Assembly: GCA_013327885.1 (NCBI GenBank)
Contig: JABUMY010000010.1
Span: 164,461-228,460, forward strand
Reading direction: 5' to 3'
Source of the DNA: Flavisolibacter longurius
GTDB taxonomy: Bacteria; Bacteroidota; Bacteroidia; Chitinophagales; Chitinophagaceae
DNA length: 64,000 nt
The position numbers were made by a program, and so were the translations under genes. Under the pieces are notes generated by a model that saw only the letters and a program-made list of their open reading frames with translations, was not told the origin of the DNA and ran no database searches. Shown piece after piece: positions 15,952 through 25,691 of this stretch. The stretch's first letter is position 1. Each line of letters starts with the position of its first letter.

Positions 15952-18054
15952 TTAGTTAATTGCAGATGCCGTACCCGCCGGCTGCAGCCAAACTTGTTGG
16001 GTAAAGGCCCCGTTTACAGCAGCGTCCCACACTTCTACCCTTACCCATTTACGGCCCGAAAGGTTCGTTTGAATAGTAAACTGACGTTGGCCAAAGGCTT
16101 TGGTGTTATCCAGGTTGATCCGCTCCCGGTAAACTTTTTCGCCATCACCCGAGATCACTTCTGCAAACTGCAAGGGAAAGGTCCAGTCAATTGTCAGCGC
16201 AATGTTTGCTTTCCCATCCTTGGCAAGTGTCAGCGTTTCACCCGGGCCTTTTCCATTTACCGTAAGCTTCGGTAACAATACTTCACCGGTTGAAACAAAG
16301 AACTTTCCCTTGCGCATCGCATCCAATACCGGTTGCCAGCCTTCGGAATAGGCAGGCAGTTTATCCATCTGCAGATAGTTCACGTTAAGATGCGCATACA
16401 TTTCATTCTCCGGTTCAACAGTAAAGAGGTCGGCTTCGGCAATCACCTGTTTTTTGTGCCCCCAGTTTGCCATGTCATCCATCAGGTCAAGCACTCGCTT
16501 GCCCAACCGGGGTTCCGAAAGGTCGGCGGGCATGGCCTTCCAGGCGGCACCTAAATAGCGGTCGGACGTAAAAAAGTTTTCGTTTTTGTATTTATCGGGA
16601 TAACCCGTGGAGCCTTTGGTTCGGGCATGCGCCGTCCAGGCCAGCCCGTTTTCGAGTTCCAACAGTTTCAACATCTCGTCTTTGTTGCCAATGCGGTACA
16701 CTTTGCCATAAACAGGGTCGGTTGTAACAAAGGGTTCATCCGGTTTCCGCGACATGATCCAGTTGACCGGCTTTGGGAAAAATTGCAGCCAGTGACCACC
16801 ATAAAATTCGTTGGGCTCTTCACCAGGCAAGAGAAGAAAATTTTTGTCGGAATGTTTGCGGCACATGTCAAACAAGGTCTTTAACTCCAACAGCCGCTTG
16901 TCGGCCGGACCTTTTGGATTGGCCGTGTAGTGGAATTCCCCCAGGTGAATGATATTGATACCATGGTCCTTGAAAACCTTTACAAAATTGGGTGTGTCGG
17001 GAGACGGCTTGCCCGGGATAAGCACTTTCATCACATGCTCGTTGTGAAAATGGCTCGACATTGTTTTGTATCCCGGCAGCGGCTTATAAGAATCGCTGTT
17101 GGTAAATTTTTTAACTGCGGTGAGGGCTTGTCCCGCTGTGCCGCCACTCAAAAGGCAAAAAAAGTTCAGTCGTTGTGCGGTGTTTGGTGGCGCATTAAAC
17201 CAGGGAACAAAACGGTTATCACCCATCGGGTCCTGCCGGATACCGATACCGTATTCGGGCACCATCTTGCGGTAGTTGGCACCATACCATGTAAATTTTA
17301 AATTGAATGCTTCGTCGAGCGGGTAAAAATATTGGTGCGGTGCAGGGAAAACAGCCACACTGCCTGCGCTGTTCTCGCCAATAATGGTACGGTATTTCAC
17401 CGGCACATTGTGGCTGCTGTCGGACGCATTGTACGCAACAGACTGTAGCTTGTTTTCGGTGTCGGACCAGGCGATCTTTTTCCATACGGGTGATTTGCTG
17501 ACTAGACCTGCATCATAAAGAATCGCCGTTGAATCTACCTCGGTAGAAACCACGGCTGCGATGTTGAAGAGCGGGCTTCCGTTGTACAACGTAATTTCAA
17601 GGTCGCCGCTGAACCGGTCGGCTTCCATTTTGGATATTTTGATAACAGTTCTGGAGCCGGAGGAAGTTACCTCGGCAGATTTTTTTTGCAAAACAACCGT
17701 ATGCGAGGTGCTGGGTAACTTATTTGTTTTATCGAAAAAAATATTCCAGCCGTTTTGCGAAACAAGATCGCGTTTGCCAATCCGGAGCAGGAAAACCGGG
17801 TCGAGGTTGGCAGCAAGTACTTTCTGGCGATTGCCCGTGAGCAATTGCATACTGCTGATCAGCGGCTCGCCTTCTTTCAGGTTCAAAACCAATTGTCCTT
17901 TTTCCTGTGGACTCACGGGCCAGGCTACACGAAGCAGGTCTTTTTGAATGCTTACTGTTGCTTCCCCTTTTTTGAATCCAGAAAGATCTACCGGGGTTTG
18001 CCCTTTTGTTACAAGACTAACGATCAAGAACAGGGAGATGAATTTTTTTTTCAT
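15952..18054 (-). CDS. Secreted PHP-like putative metal-dependent hydrolase
   Basis: The 700-residue protein has a Sec signal (about 1-18) and no family I can name firmly. Residues about 20-320 look like an all-beta carbohydrate-type module. A metal-binding-like core follows: HFHNEH (H335, H337, H340), LGEFHYTANP (371-380), PGEEPN (410-415), GGHW (419-422) and WTAHARTKGS (H476). The spacing resembles the PHP superfamily, especially CehA/McbA-type hydrolases. The C-terminal 100 residues form another beta domain. It may act on a sugar or phosphoester in the periplasm with the adjacent GH43. The metal ligands are a by-eye assignment. Confidence 0.5.
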   Translation of the reverse strand: MKKKFISLFLIVSLVTKGQTPVDLSGFKKGEATVSIQKDLLRVAWPVSPQEKGQLVLNLKEGEPLISSMQLLTGNRQKVLAANLDPVFLLRIGKRDLVSQNGWNIFFDKTNKLPSTSHTVVLQKKSAEVTSSGSRTVIKISKMEADRFSGDLEITLYNGSPLFNIAAVVSTEVDSTAILYDAGLVSKSPVWKKIAWSDTENKLQSVAYNASDSSHNVPVKYRTIIGENSAGSVAVFPAPHQYFYPLDEAFNLKFTWYGANYRKMVPEYGIGIRQDPMGDNRFVPWFNAPPNTAQRLNFFCLLSGGTAGQALTAVKKFTNSDSYKPLPGYKTMSSHFHNEHVMKVLIPGKPSPDTPNFVKVFKDHGINIIHLGEFHYTANPKGPADKRLLELKTLFDMCRKHSDKNFLLLPGEEPNEFYGGHWLQFFPKPVNWIMSRKPDEPFVTTDPVYGKVYRIGNKDEMLKLLELENGLAWTAHARTKGSTGYPDKYKNENFFTSDRYLGAAWKAMPADLSEPRLGKRVLDLMDDMANWGHKKQVIAEADLFTVEPENEMYAHLNVNYLQMDKLPAYSEGWQPVLDAMRKGKFFVSTGEVLLPKLTVNGKGPGETLTLAKDGKANIALTIDWTFPLQFAEVISGDGEKVYRERINLDNTKAFGQRQFTIQTNLSGRKWVRVEVWDAAVNGAFTQQVWLQPAGTASAIN

Positions 18055-18213
18055 GGTTGGTTATCGCTGGCAAGGCTGTGCGTCAGCGTTGCAATGGCTT
18101 TTAAAGGGTGATTAAGAAAGGAAATTAAAACGCAGATGGTTAAACGGGATCAAATCTTTTACCCACCGTGTTAAAAACCTTCCTTTATTACATTAGAATC
18201 TTACATAAAAGAA

Positions 18214-18241
18214 AAAGACGGAGAGGCAAGCCTCCGTCTTT
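18214..18241 (-). terminator. Terminator of the SusC-SusD-DUF3823 operon
   Basis: AAAGACGGAG / CTCCGTCTTT form a perfect 10-bp stem with an 8-nt loop; on the minus strand the A-tail becomes TTTTTCTTTT. It lies 28 bp after the DUF3823 stop. Confidence 0.8.
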
Positions 18242-18268
18242 CGCATGAAAATTAAATTTGATTTTAAA

Positions 18269-18970
18269 TTAAAGATTCAGCTTAACCACGGGTGAAAAGA
18301 TCCAGTCTTCAACCCCGCTGGACTTAACACCAATGCGGGCAAAAACATAGTTCTGTGCAGGTGATATGGCTGGCACCGTAACAGAAAGACTCACATTGTT
18401 TGGATCTGTAATGGCACTACCTCCAATTTCTGTTTTACGGATGTTGTCGTTATCCGATACAAACTGTGTTTTGTTGACAAAAATGGCAGCCTTCTCGATG
18501 TCTTTGGCACGAACAGGGTCTGTAATGATCTTTTCAATTTTGAAGGTAGCAGTGACATTGCTTCCTGCATTGGTGATCTGTGGCGTGCGGATCATATAGT
18601 AAGGCTCTACTTCAATATCCAACTGTGTGTCGCCATTTACGGAAATGGAAAGCGAATCAGCTTTGTCTCCTGTTTGCGGCCAATAAAAAGGCCCTTGTCC
18701 CGGACGCACCACAAGCTTGTAATTGCCGTTGAACAACACATGCGAGTAATTTCCTTCAGGGGTAATGGTTCCTCTTATCGGGTCCACTTTGCCAAAACCG
18801 TATTCGTATAATTCGAAAGGCACCTGGTCAAATTGAACGTTGATGGCTTCTCCCCTGTAATGAAACTTGCCGGCAAGCTTGGACTTGGGCTCTTCGTAAT
18901 TGTCTTTCTTACATGAGAAAAGCGCCACTGAAAAAACGACCAATGCGATATAGTGAGAATAACGTTTCAT
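18269..18970 (-). CDS. DUF3823 lipoprotein of the Sus operon
   Basis: The 233-residue protein has a lipoprotein leader (lipobox LFSC) and a DUF3823-type N-terminal domain (KLAGKFHYRGEAI, QVPFELYEYGFG, YSHVLFNGNYKLV) followed by a second beta domain. DUF3823 proteins are typical third members of SusC/SusD operons and probably act as surface glycan-binding proteins, replacing SusE/F. It starts 18 bp after the SusD stop, so it is in the same operon, and is followed by a strong terminator. Ligand unknown. Confidence 0.85.
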   Translation of the reverse strand: MKRYSHYIALVVFSVALFSCKKDNYEEPKSKLAGKFHYRGEAINVQFDQVPFELYEYGFGKVDPIRGTITPEGNYSHVLFNGNYKLVVRPGQGPFYWPQTGDKADSLSISVNGDTQLDIEVEPYYMIRTPQITNAGSNVTATFKIEKIITDPVRAKDIEKAAIFVNKTQFVSDNDNIRKTEIGGSAITDPNNVSLSVTVPAISPAQNYVFARIGVKSSGVEDWIFSPVVKLNL

Positions 18971-18988
18971 GCGTTTGGTTGTTGTAGT

Positions 18989-20899
18989 TTATTGATTGGG
19001 TTGTTTCACCAGTTTCGGATTATTGGCCAAAATACCGCCGTTTATTTCCGAATAATAATTGCCAAGTTGGAAGCGGTTAGCACCGGTTACATTGGCATTG
19101 CGCTGTATGCGGAAGGTCCATTTGTTGTTGTTGGCACCACCCGGGTTAAACACCTTGTATGGCCATAAGCTGTAGGCCTGCGTGTTACGCTTTGTAGCCG
19201 AGCCAATATTGCTTACCAATTCTGTTTCGCTATTGATGGCATTTCCGTCGAGTACAATGTGGGCTATGCGCCAGCGTTTGCGGTCGAAGATATAATGACC
19301 TTCAAAAGCCAGTTCGACACGACGTTCGTTCACGATCCTGTCGAAGGTTAATTGTGCAGCTGTCAGGGGTGTTGGAAAACCGGCCCTGTCACGCAACTGG
19401 TTGATATAACCAACTGCCTCGGTCGTATTGCCTAACTCAAAAGCGGCTTCTGCTGCGTTTAACAAGACCTCGGCATAACGGTAGCGGATAAACGCCACTT
19501 CGCTGCCTGTGCCGCGGGAGCCGGCACCTACCGCTGGATCAACGTATTTACGAATATAAAAACCGCTTTGTGCGGTGTACTCCACGCCATTGATGGGTCC
19601 ATCATTTCCAACCAATACCACATCGGCCGTTGAGCCAGGCAATTGCCCTACCTGGCCACGGGAAGTGCCGGTAACAACAGAGCCGTTGCCTAAAATGTAA
19701 CCGGCAAAAATGTCCACCGGACGGTTACGTCCATTGGAACCTGGTAGCGTAACCGTTCCCGCAAGCCGGGCATCGCGATTGGCAAACAAGTCCAGCGGGT
19801 TGTCGTAATAAAGGGGGTTGCCACCACCATCTTTGATGGGCAATGGTGCAAAGGTATTGTCGAGCTTTTCAAAGCTTTGCACCAGGTTCAGCGACGGATT
19901 GATACGGCCGCCTTCTACTTCTTCTCCACCAAAAATAGGCTGGTTTTGAATGGTAAAGCCATGGGTTTTGCCGCTGCGAATCTTATAATCCTCCATCCAG
20001 ATAATCTCAGGGTTTCCGGCTTTATCGGCATTGTCAATAAAAAGATTGGCGTAGTTCTGCGATTTGTTGGTTGGAAACTTATTGTAAAGCCCATAAGCAC
20101 CGACACTTCCTGTAATGATCTCTTTTGCCGCAGCCAATGCTTTTGTGTAATAGCCATTGGCCATGCTGGCAGGAATACCTACTTCGCCGCCAGGCAAAGA
20201 AACAGATGGCGTCGTAGCGCCATATTTGGCAATGGAACCAGCGTACAAGGCCGCACGGGCCTGCACAGCCAGGGCTGTTGCTTTTGTTGCCCTGTCCTTT
20301 GTGCGGTTGTCAGTAGGAAGGTCAGCTTTGATAGCTTCCAGTTCGCTGATAACAAAATCATAGACCTCCGATTCTTTCGCCCTTGCTTTTTGCAGGTACG
20401 ATGCATCGCCACTGTAATCATACGTAAGCGATTCCGTAATCAACGGAACACCGCCCATTCGTTTTGCCAGTTCAAAATAATGGACGGCACGCAGAAAGCG
20501 ACCTTCGGCAAGAAACCGCTTTTTATCGGACTCCTGCAGACCTGAAGTGGCATTTGCCCGTTCAATAAAAAGGTTGATCTCCCGCAAGTAACCATAATCC
20601 CAGTTGCTCCATTCGCCATATCCCCAGCCATTTCTTTCCTGTGTGTAATGCCGGTTGTTTGTGGAAGCCACTGCTTCACCGGGATCGATGAAGCTTTCCC
20701 AGCCGTTATCAAATGACGTGATATCCAGAACCCTGTTATACAGATCCGCGACAATTGTCAGTACCTGTGCAGGATCGGAAAAGGATTGTTCAGTAGTAAG
20801 AAGGTTAAAGGGCTGAACATCCAGGAATTCGCTATCCTTTTTACATCCCCACAACGCGGTGAGGAAAAAGAGGGAAGCAATAGCCACTATTTTTTTCAT
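18989..20899 (-). CDS. SusD/RagB family outer-membrane nutrient-binding lipoprotein
   Basis: With a lipoprotein leader (MKKIVAIASLFFLTALWGC, lipobox LWGC) and start FLDVQPFNLLTTEQSFSDP, this is a classical SusD of about 636 residues. The later conserved features are the FLAEGRFLRAVHYFELAKRMGGVPLI helix region, the YxEVLLNAAEAAFELG segment and the ERRVELAFEGHYIFDRKRW signature. It binds the ligand at the surface and forms a lid on the SusC barrel. An upstream ATG at 20923 adds 8 residues; the ATG at 20899 gives a better signal peptide. It lies 27 bp after susC. Confidence 0.93.
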   Translation of the reverse strand: MKKIVAIASLFFLTALWGCKKDSEFLDVQPFNLLTTEQSFSDPAQVLTIVADLYNRVLDITSFDNGWESFIDPGEAVASTNNRHYTQERNGWGYGEWSNWDYGYLREINLFIERANATSGLQESDKKRFLAEGRFLRAVHYFELAKRMGGVPLITESLTYDYSGDASYLQKARAKESEVYDFVISELEAIKADLPTDNRTKDRATKATALAVQARAALYAGSIAKYGATTPSVSLPGGEVGIPASMANGYYTKALAAAKEIITGSVGAYGLYNKFPTNKSQNYANLFIDNADKAGNPEIIWMEDYKIRSGKTHGFTIQNQPIFGGEEVEGGRINPSLNLVQSFEKLDNTFAPLPIKDGGGNPLYYDNPLDLFANRDARLAGTVTLPGSNGRNRPVDIFAGYILGNGSVVTGTSRGQVGQLPGSTADVVLVGNDGPINGVEYTAQSGFYIRKYVDPAVGAGSRGTGSEVAFIRYRYAEVLLNAAEAAFELGNTTEAVGYINQLRDRAGFPTPLTAAQLTFDRIVNERRVELAFEGHYIFDRKRWRIAHIVLDGNAINSETELVSNIGSATKRNTQAYSLWPYKVFNPGGANNNKWTFRIQRNANVTGANRFQLGNYYSEINGGILANNPKLVKQPNQ

Positions 20900-20926
20900 C
20901 GTGTAAGTTCGTTTTGAGAGCATGAA

Positions 20927-23900
20927 TTAAAAGGTTAGGTTGATGCCGAAGTTGATGTTCTTCATCTGCGGGAATTGCAAACCGTTATCATCGGCAACTT
21001 CGGGATCCAATCCGTACTGTTTCAGGTTGTCGATGGAGAACAGGTTGTAAGCGTTGACATAAAAACGGGCCCGCTTCACATGCAACTTACGCAAAGCGTT
21101 TTCCGACAACGAATACCCTAATTGAAGCGTACGTGCCCGCAGGTATTTTACATTATGCGCCCAAAACGTGGATGTCTTGTTGTTGTTGCTATGGCCACCC
21201 TGGTTAAAGCGTAGCGCCGGGTATTTGCCTGGTGTCCATGGACTGTTCACATCATAGAGATCGGCACGGTGCCAGCGGTCTTCAAAGATCTTGTTGAAGT
21301 TGCCACCGTTTTGGAAGGGCCAGCGGGTTTCCCAGTTTTGAAACCAGGTAAAGCCGGCACCACCTGAGAAGTCTGCTGCAAAATCAAACCCTCGCCAGTT
21401 AAGCGTAAAGTTCAAACCGAAATTGATATTTGGGTTTGCGTTGCCATATCCAATCGGCCGCTCATCCAAACCATTGATCTTGCCGTCTCCATTTACATCT
21501 TTGTAAATAAGGTCTCCCGGTAGTAAGGTCCTGTTGCCCTGGCCATCAATGTTAACTGTGTAGTTGTTGATCTGCTCCTGCGATTCAAACTGTCCAATGA
21601 CTTCGTAGCCCCAGTCGATCCGCTGGTAACGGTCTTCCACACTGTTCCGGTACTTATCCCATGAGTTAAAGAATAAGGGCTTGTAAGTATACAGGGTTTT
21701 TGCCCGGGCATAACTAAGGTTAGTGCCAATGGTAAACTGCAGGTCGCGGGCCTTGCCATTGTAGATCAATGAACCCTCGTGTCCAAAGATGGCATCCGCA
21801 TTTAGGTTTTCATCCGGTAATGCATAACCAATCTCGTTTGGTAGTAAGAGGTCATAACGCTTGCCGGCAAGCCCGGTGCGTTTGCGGTAAAAGTAATCGT
21901 AGGTACCGGTCAATTTTCCATGGAACATTGTAAAATCGGCACCAATATCAGTTGTCTTTGCGCTGATCCAGGAGAAGTCCGTAATTGGTATACCGCGGTC
22001 ACGGGAAACGGTCACTGGTTGTCCGCTTATAATGGACACGCCATTGCTGCCGTAAAAATAGCCGGGTAGATAAGCAAAGTTGCCAAATGGCAGACTCCTG
22101 TCATCACCCAGTTCGCCATACGATCCGCGGATCTTAAGTGTACTTAAAGGACCGCGGAAAAGTCCCGAGGTGAATGATTCTTTGTCAACACGCCAACCCA
22201 CTGAGAAGCCGGGGAAATAACCCACCCTTATCTCCGGCCGGAAGATCTGCGATGCATCGCGGCGGCCAAAAAACTCTGCAAAATATTTATTGGCAAAACT
22301 GTAGCTAAAGCGGGCTACATAACCTATTCTGGCTTCGCGGTTTTCTTCATCCACGTAATCGGCCAGGGTAGAAAAATAGATTAGTGGCAGCACGTTCGAT
22401 TGCGGTATCTGGCGCACCCAGTTGCGGCGACGTTGCTGGCTGATGCGTTCGTTGGCAACGGTAGCGCCTACGGTGTGTTCGCCAAAAGCTTTGTTGTACG
22501 AAAGCTGCACCTGTGAGTTGGTGTTGATCTGCTTCACCTGGTTTCTTTCACGCCAGGGGTTGATACTACCGCCCGTGTGCTCGTAAACATCTGTAGCCGG
22601 TCGGTATGTATAGGTCTTGTACGTAAATTCCTGGTTATTCAGCAGGTTATCGGCAATGTAATACGAATACATGCCGCGAACAGTCAATCCCTCGATAAAA
22701 GGGATCTGGTATTCCACTTCGCCATTGGCCTGCAATACCCGCCATTCATCGGTAAGCTTGCCGGCATTTTTGTAAGTGTTGTAAGCCCAGTTGGCATCGT
22801 TCTGCTCAATTGTATTCAGGTATTCGGGGTTATCATTGGCATAAGGCCGCTCAAAGGGACGGTTACGCAAAATGGCAAAACGCGGCAGCCAGTAATCATC
22901 ACCGCCAGGCACACCCGGGTTGTTTCTTGTTTCAATCCGCCCGTTAATCTGCGCTCCTACTTTTAGCCCTTTTGTTACCCTTGCTTCAATGTTCGATTGT
23001 ATGTTGGTGCGGTCGAATTTGTACTCGCGGCCCAAAACCGAATTCTGGTGCAACTTGGTGCCGGAAATATAATACCGCACGGCTTCTGAACCACCTGTCA
23101 GGTTTAGGTTTACAGAGGTCAGCGGTGCATTTGGCTTGATGATAAAATCCCGCCAGTCAAAGCTTTGGTAACCCAACTCAGTGCCCTGCTTGTACTTTTC
23201 CAGTTCGGCCGGTGTTATACTGGTAGAGCCGGCATTGTTTACTTCCGCTTCAGCTTTGTACCGCATATAATCATATGAGCTAGTTAGTACGTCTGGAAAT
23301 CGCACCCAGTTCTGCATGCCATAAAAGGCATCGATATTCACCGCCGGTGCGCCGGAACGGCCCCTTTTGGTGGTGACGAGTACGACGCCGTTGGCAGCCC
23401 TTGCACCATAGATGGCGGCCGAGCCATCTTTCAGCACCGTGATGCTTTCAATGTCATTAGGGGCAATGTTGTTGAACTGGCCAGCATCCTGCTGTATACC
23501 ATCAATTACAAAAAGCGGCGAGCCCATGTTGCGGATCTGGATGTTGGCACTGGCACCCGGGCGCCCATCCGACATACGGAACGAAACCCCAGGAATTTTT
23601 CCGGCCAGGCCGGCACTCACCGTTGCACCGGCATGTACCCGTTCCAGGTCTTTGGATGTTACCGTAGAAATAGCACCGGTCAGTGATTCTCTTCGCCGCG
23701 AACCATAACCGATCACCACCACTTCGCCCATACTGGCATTGGAAGAAAGCAGGGATACGGTAATGTTAGTTTGTGTGCCCACGGTAACCTCTTGCGGCAT
23801 GTAACCGATAGAGGTGATGACAAGAACTGACCGCGCATTGGCCACAGTCATGGAGAAACTGCCATCGGTACCGGTAGTGGTGACGTTTTGCGTTCCTTTT

Positions 23901-24103
23901 TCGGTAATGGTGACCATGGGCATACCAGCGCCACTGCTGTCCCTTACTACTCCGGAAACGGGAATTCTACCTGTGTCCTGCGCCGAAACGGCCTGACTGA
24001 TGCAAAGAAAAACCAGCGCTAACAAGTAAAATTTTCGCTTTTGACCGAAACGCGTTGCTGCACACGCCATTTCATACAAGCCAAACTTGATAGAAGATTT
24101 CAT
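20927..24103 (-). CDS. SusC/RagA family TonB-dependent transporter
   Basis: The 1058-residue protein has a signal peptide ending near VSAQ, a CarboxypepD_reg domain (about 48-125; GVVRDSSGAGMPMVTITEKG), the SusC linker VVVIGYGSRRRESLTGAI, a plug domain (IQIRNMGSPLFVIDGI, ITVLKDGSAAIYGARAANGV) and a 22-strand barrel ending NINFGINLTF. It imports an oligomeric ligand with the SusD downstream, using TonB energy. No STN/anti-sigma domain is present, so control is probably through the HTCS or another regulator; an operator-like palindrome and a shared motif lie about 130-170 bp upstream. The substrate is unknown. Confidence 0.95.
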   Translation of the reverse strand: MKSSIKFGLYEMACAATRFGQKRKFYLLALVFLCISQAVSAQDTGRIPVSGVVRDSSGAGMPMVTITEKGTQNVTTTGTDGSFSMTVANARSVLVITSIGYMPQEVTVGTQTNITVSLLSSNASMGEVVVIGYGSRRRESLTGAISTVTSKDLERVHAGATVSAGLAGKIPGVSFRMSDGRPGASANIQIRNMGSPLFVIDGIQQDAGQFNNIAPNDIESITVLKDGSAAIYGARAANGVVLVTTKRGRSGAPAVNIDAFYGMQNWVRFPDVLTSSYDYMRYKAEAEVNNAGSTSITPAELEKYKQGTELGYQSFDWRDFIIKPNAPLTSVNLNLTGGSEAVRYYISGTKLHQNSVLGREYKFDRTNIQSNIEARVTKGLKVGAQINGRIETRNNPGVPGGDDYWLPRFAILRNRPFERPYANDNPEYLNTIEQNDANWAYNTYKNAGKLTDEWRVLQANGEVEYQIPFIEGLTVRGMYSYYIADNLLNNQEFTYKTYTYRPATDVYEHTGGSINPWRERNQVKQINTNSQVQLSYNKAFGEHTVGATVANERISQQRRRNWVRQIPQSNVLPLIYFSTLADYVDEENREARIGYVARFSYSFANKYFAEFFGRRDASQIFRPEIRVGYFPGFSVGWRVDKESFTSGLFRGPLSTLKIRGSYGELGDDRSLPFGNFAYLPGYFYGSNGVSIISGQPVTVSRDRGIPITDFSWISAKTTDIGADFTMFHGKLTGTYDYFYRKRTGLAGKRYDLLLPNEIGYALPDENLNADAIFGHEGSLIYNGKARDLQFTIGTNLSYARAKTLYTYKPLFFNSWDKYRNSVEDRYQRIDWGYEVIGQFESQEQINNYTVNIDGQGNRTLLPGDLIYKDVNGDGKINGLDERPIGYGNANPNINFGLNFTLNWRGFDFAADFSGGAGFTWFQNWETRWPFQNGGNFNKIFEDRWHRADLYDVNSPWTPGKYPALRFNQGGHSNNNKTSTFWAHNVKYLRARTLQLGYSLSENALRKLHVKRARFYVNAYNLFSIDNLKQYGLDPEVADDNGLQFPQMKNINFGINLTF

Positions 24104-24231
24104 TTAGCAATCAATTGATTTTAAAAAGGTTTTGACTGGAAGCGGGGATGGCAAACAAGCCGGGAATCCCTTGCATTGAACCATATTGTGAAGAAACTAA
24201 AGAAGAAATGATTTAACTATTCTTTATGTTT

Positions 24232-24254
24232 CAAATTGTATTCAATTTGTATCA
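24232..24254. promoter_or_regulatory. Palindrome and shared motif upstream of susC
   Basis: CAAATTG-TATT-CAATTTG (24232-24249) is a perfect 7-bp-arm palindrome. Overlapping it, ATTCA-N3-TGTATCAT (24240-24255) is also found at 29834 and 32239. It lies about 130 bp upstream of the susC start; regulator binding is inferred. Confidence 0.45.
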
Positions 24255-24303
24255 TTCTCTAATTTGTTCTTTTAGCTGCATATTAGCTGAAGTACAAAAA
24301 ATT

Positions 24304-24366
24304 ACAACTCAGCAGTACTGAACGCCAGTATAAATTATAATGGATGAGATTGTTCAGCTGAGTTGT
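24304..24366 (-). terminator. Large 3' hairpin after the haloperoxidase-like gene
   Basis: ACAACTCAGC (24304-24313) pairs exactly with GCTGAGTTGT (24357-24366) across 43 nt that contain a second hairpin TACTG-AACGC-CAGTA (24316-24330). On the minus strand it begins 2 nt after the stop of the gene at 24369 and is followed by AATTTTTTG. Confidence 0.55.
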
Positions 24367-24368
24367 CC

Positions 24369-25691
24369 TTAGCGTTTTGGCTGAAGGCGCTGGCAAAGAA
24401 ATGTTCCCAGTTTTTTTCCATCTTCCATACCATTGCGGATGGCCGGCATATAGTGGATACCGCCGTAAAGCCGGCTAATGGCTGCTTCTTCTGCCGCCTG
24501 GTGAAAAGAGGTAAAGTGACGAACAGGGATACCAAACTCCAATTCAGTTGAATCTGCAAAAGCAAAGCCATCACCAAAGATCCGGGTCAGGATAACAGCC
24601 GCTGCGCCGGAAACCACACTGTGACCGCTGGTATATTCCGGAAAGGGGGGCGTTTGTAAAATGGGTGTCCACGACCCATCGATGTACTTGTTGATATAGG
24701 TTTCGGGACGGATGACCTTGCTCCTGTATTTTTCATCCCAGCAAATAATAAAGGCATCAGCTATGGCAACAGAAAGACAAGCATAGGCTTCCAAAGAGGA
24801 TACAAAATCCAACCCTGCTTTTTCACAGGCCAGTCGCGTAATGTTGACCCAGTGGCCACCGGGAGAAATTTTTTTCGACGCAAACATTACATGGCCATTC
24901 AAATTCATCTTAAAAGGATTGCAGTCCCAGAAGTTGGCCGCGTCTTTTTGGTCCTGGCTGAGGTGAAGCGCTGTATTGCGTACTTCGGCCGCTTCTTTAT
25001 AAAACTGGCTGTTACTGTCTGTAGAAAATGGCGTGGGCGGCTTCGGCCTGAACTGCCCAGCCGAGTCGATGAGGAAAGGACGGATCTTATTCCAGTGCGG
25101 CTCCACCGCTTTCATATAGGCCGGTGGCGTTGGCTTCCACGTGCCCAGATCGGTGTCAAGGGCATACTTGGTAAAAGTGCGGGTTTGTTTGTAATTATCT
25201 TCTGCCGCCCAGGCCAACACTTGCGCAGCTACCTGTTGCCCGTAAGCAATGGAACGGTTAAATACATCTTCGGGTATGCCTGCCCGTTTGAACTCGGCAA
25301 GTGTAGTTTGATAAAAGTCCTCGATGACGGCTTCGGAAATAACCATGGTTTTACCTACGGTTAAGATGGCATGAACTGCCGCCAGGGTAAAGCTGTAAGT
25401 TTCACCCGGATTTGGTTTTGGTGATGCTTTCAATCCGCGAAGCTGCCCTGCGATCGATTGGTATTGCGGGTTGTTGTGAATACCGGCTTCGTAACCGGCA
25501 ATACTGATATATGCATAGGTGCGACTGGCCACCGGCGGTGAATAGATATCATGCACCATCACATCGGTCATTTTTTTGATGGCACGGTGAATGTGAACCG
25601 ACTGCTCTGTTTTCGCTTTCCAGTTATCGCTGCCTTTCGCTTTTGCGAAAAGAGAAACAACAACGCAGCAGAGAAAGAAGAAACATTTCAT
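24369..25691 (-). CDS. Vanadium-dependent haloperoxidase / PAP2 superfamily protein
   Basis: The 440-residue secreted protein (leader 1-18) carries the PAP2 vanadate/phosphate-binding triad: K-x6-RP in KYRSKVIRP, PEYTSGHSV with the conserved SGH, and SRLYGGIHYMPAIRNG with R-x5-H. In characterised vanadium haloperoxidases these residues hold vanadate and oxidise halides with peroxide; in Bacteroidota most members are uncharacterised and may be phosphatases. Its ATG overlaps the stop of the FG-GAP gene upstream (ATGA type), so the two proteins are translationally coupled and probably work together. Confidence 0.85.
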   Translation of the reverse strand: MKCFFFLCCVVVSLFAKAKGSDNWKAKTEQSVHIHRAIKKMTDVMVHDIYSPPVASRTYAYISIAGYEAGIHNNPQYQSIAGQLRGLKASPKPNPGETYSFTLAAVHAILTVGKTMVISEAVIEDFYQTTLAEFKRAGIPEDVFNRSIAYGQQVAAQVLAWAAEDNYKQTRTFTKYALDTDLGTWKPTPPAYMKAVEPHWNKIRPFLIDSAGQFRPKPPTPFSTDSNSQFYKEAAEVRNTALHLSQDQKDAANFWDCNPFKMNLNGHVMFASKKISPGGHWVNITRLACEKAGLDFVSSLEAYACLSVAIADAFIICWDEKYRSKVIRPETYINKYIDGSWTPILQTPPFPEYTSGHSVVSGAAAVILTRIFGDGFAFADSTELEFGIPVRHFTSFHQAAEEAAISRLYGGIHYMPAIRNGMEDGKKLGTFLCQRLQPKR

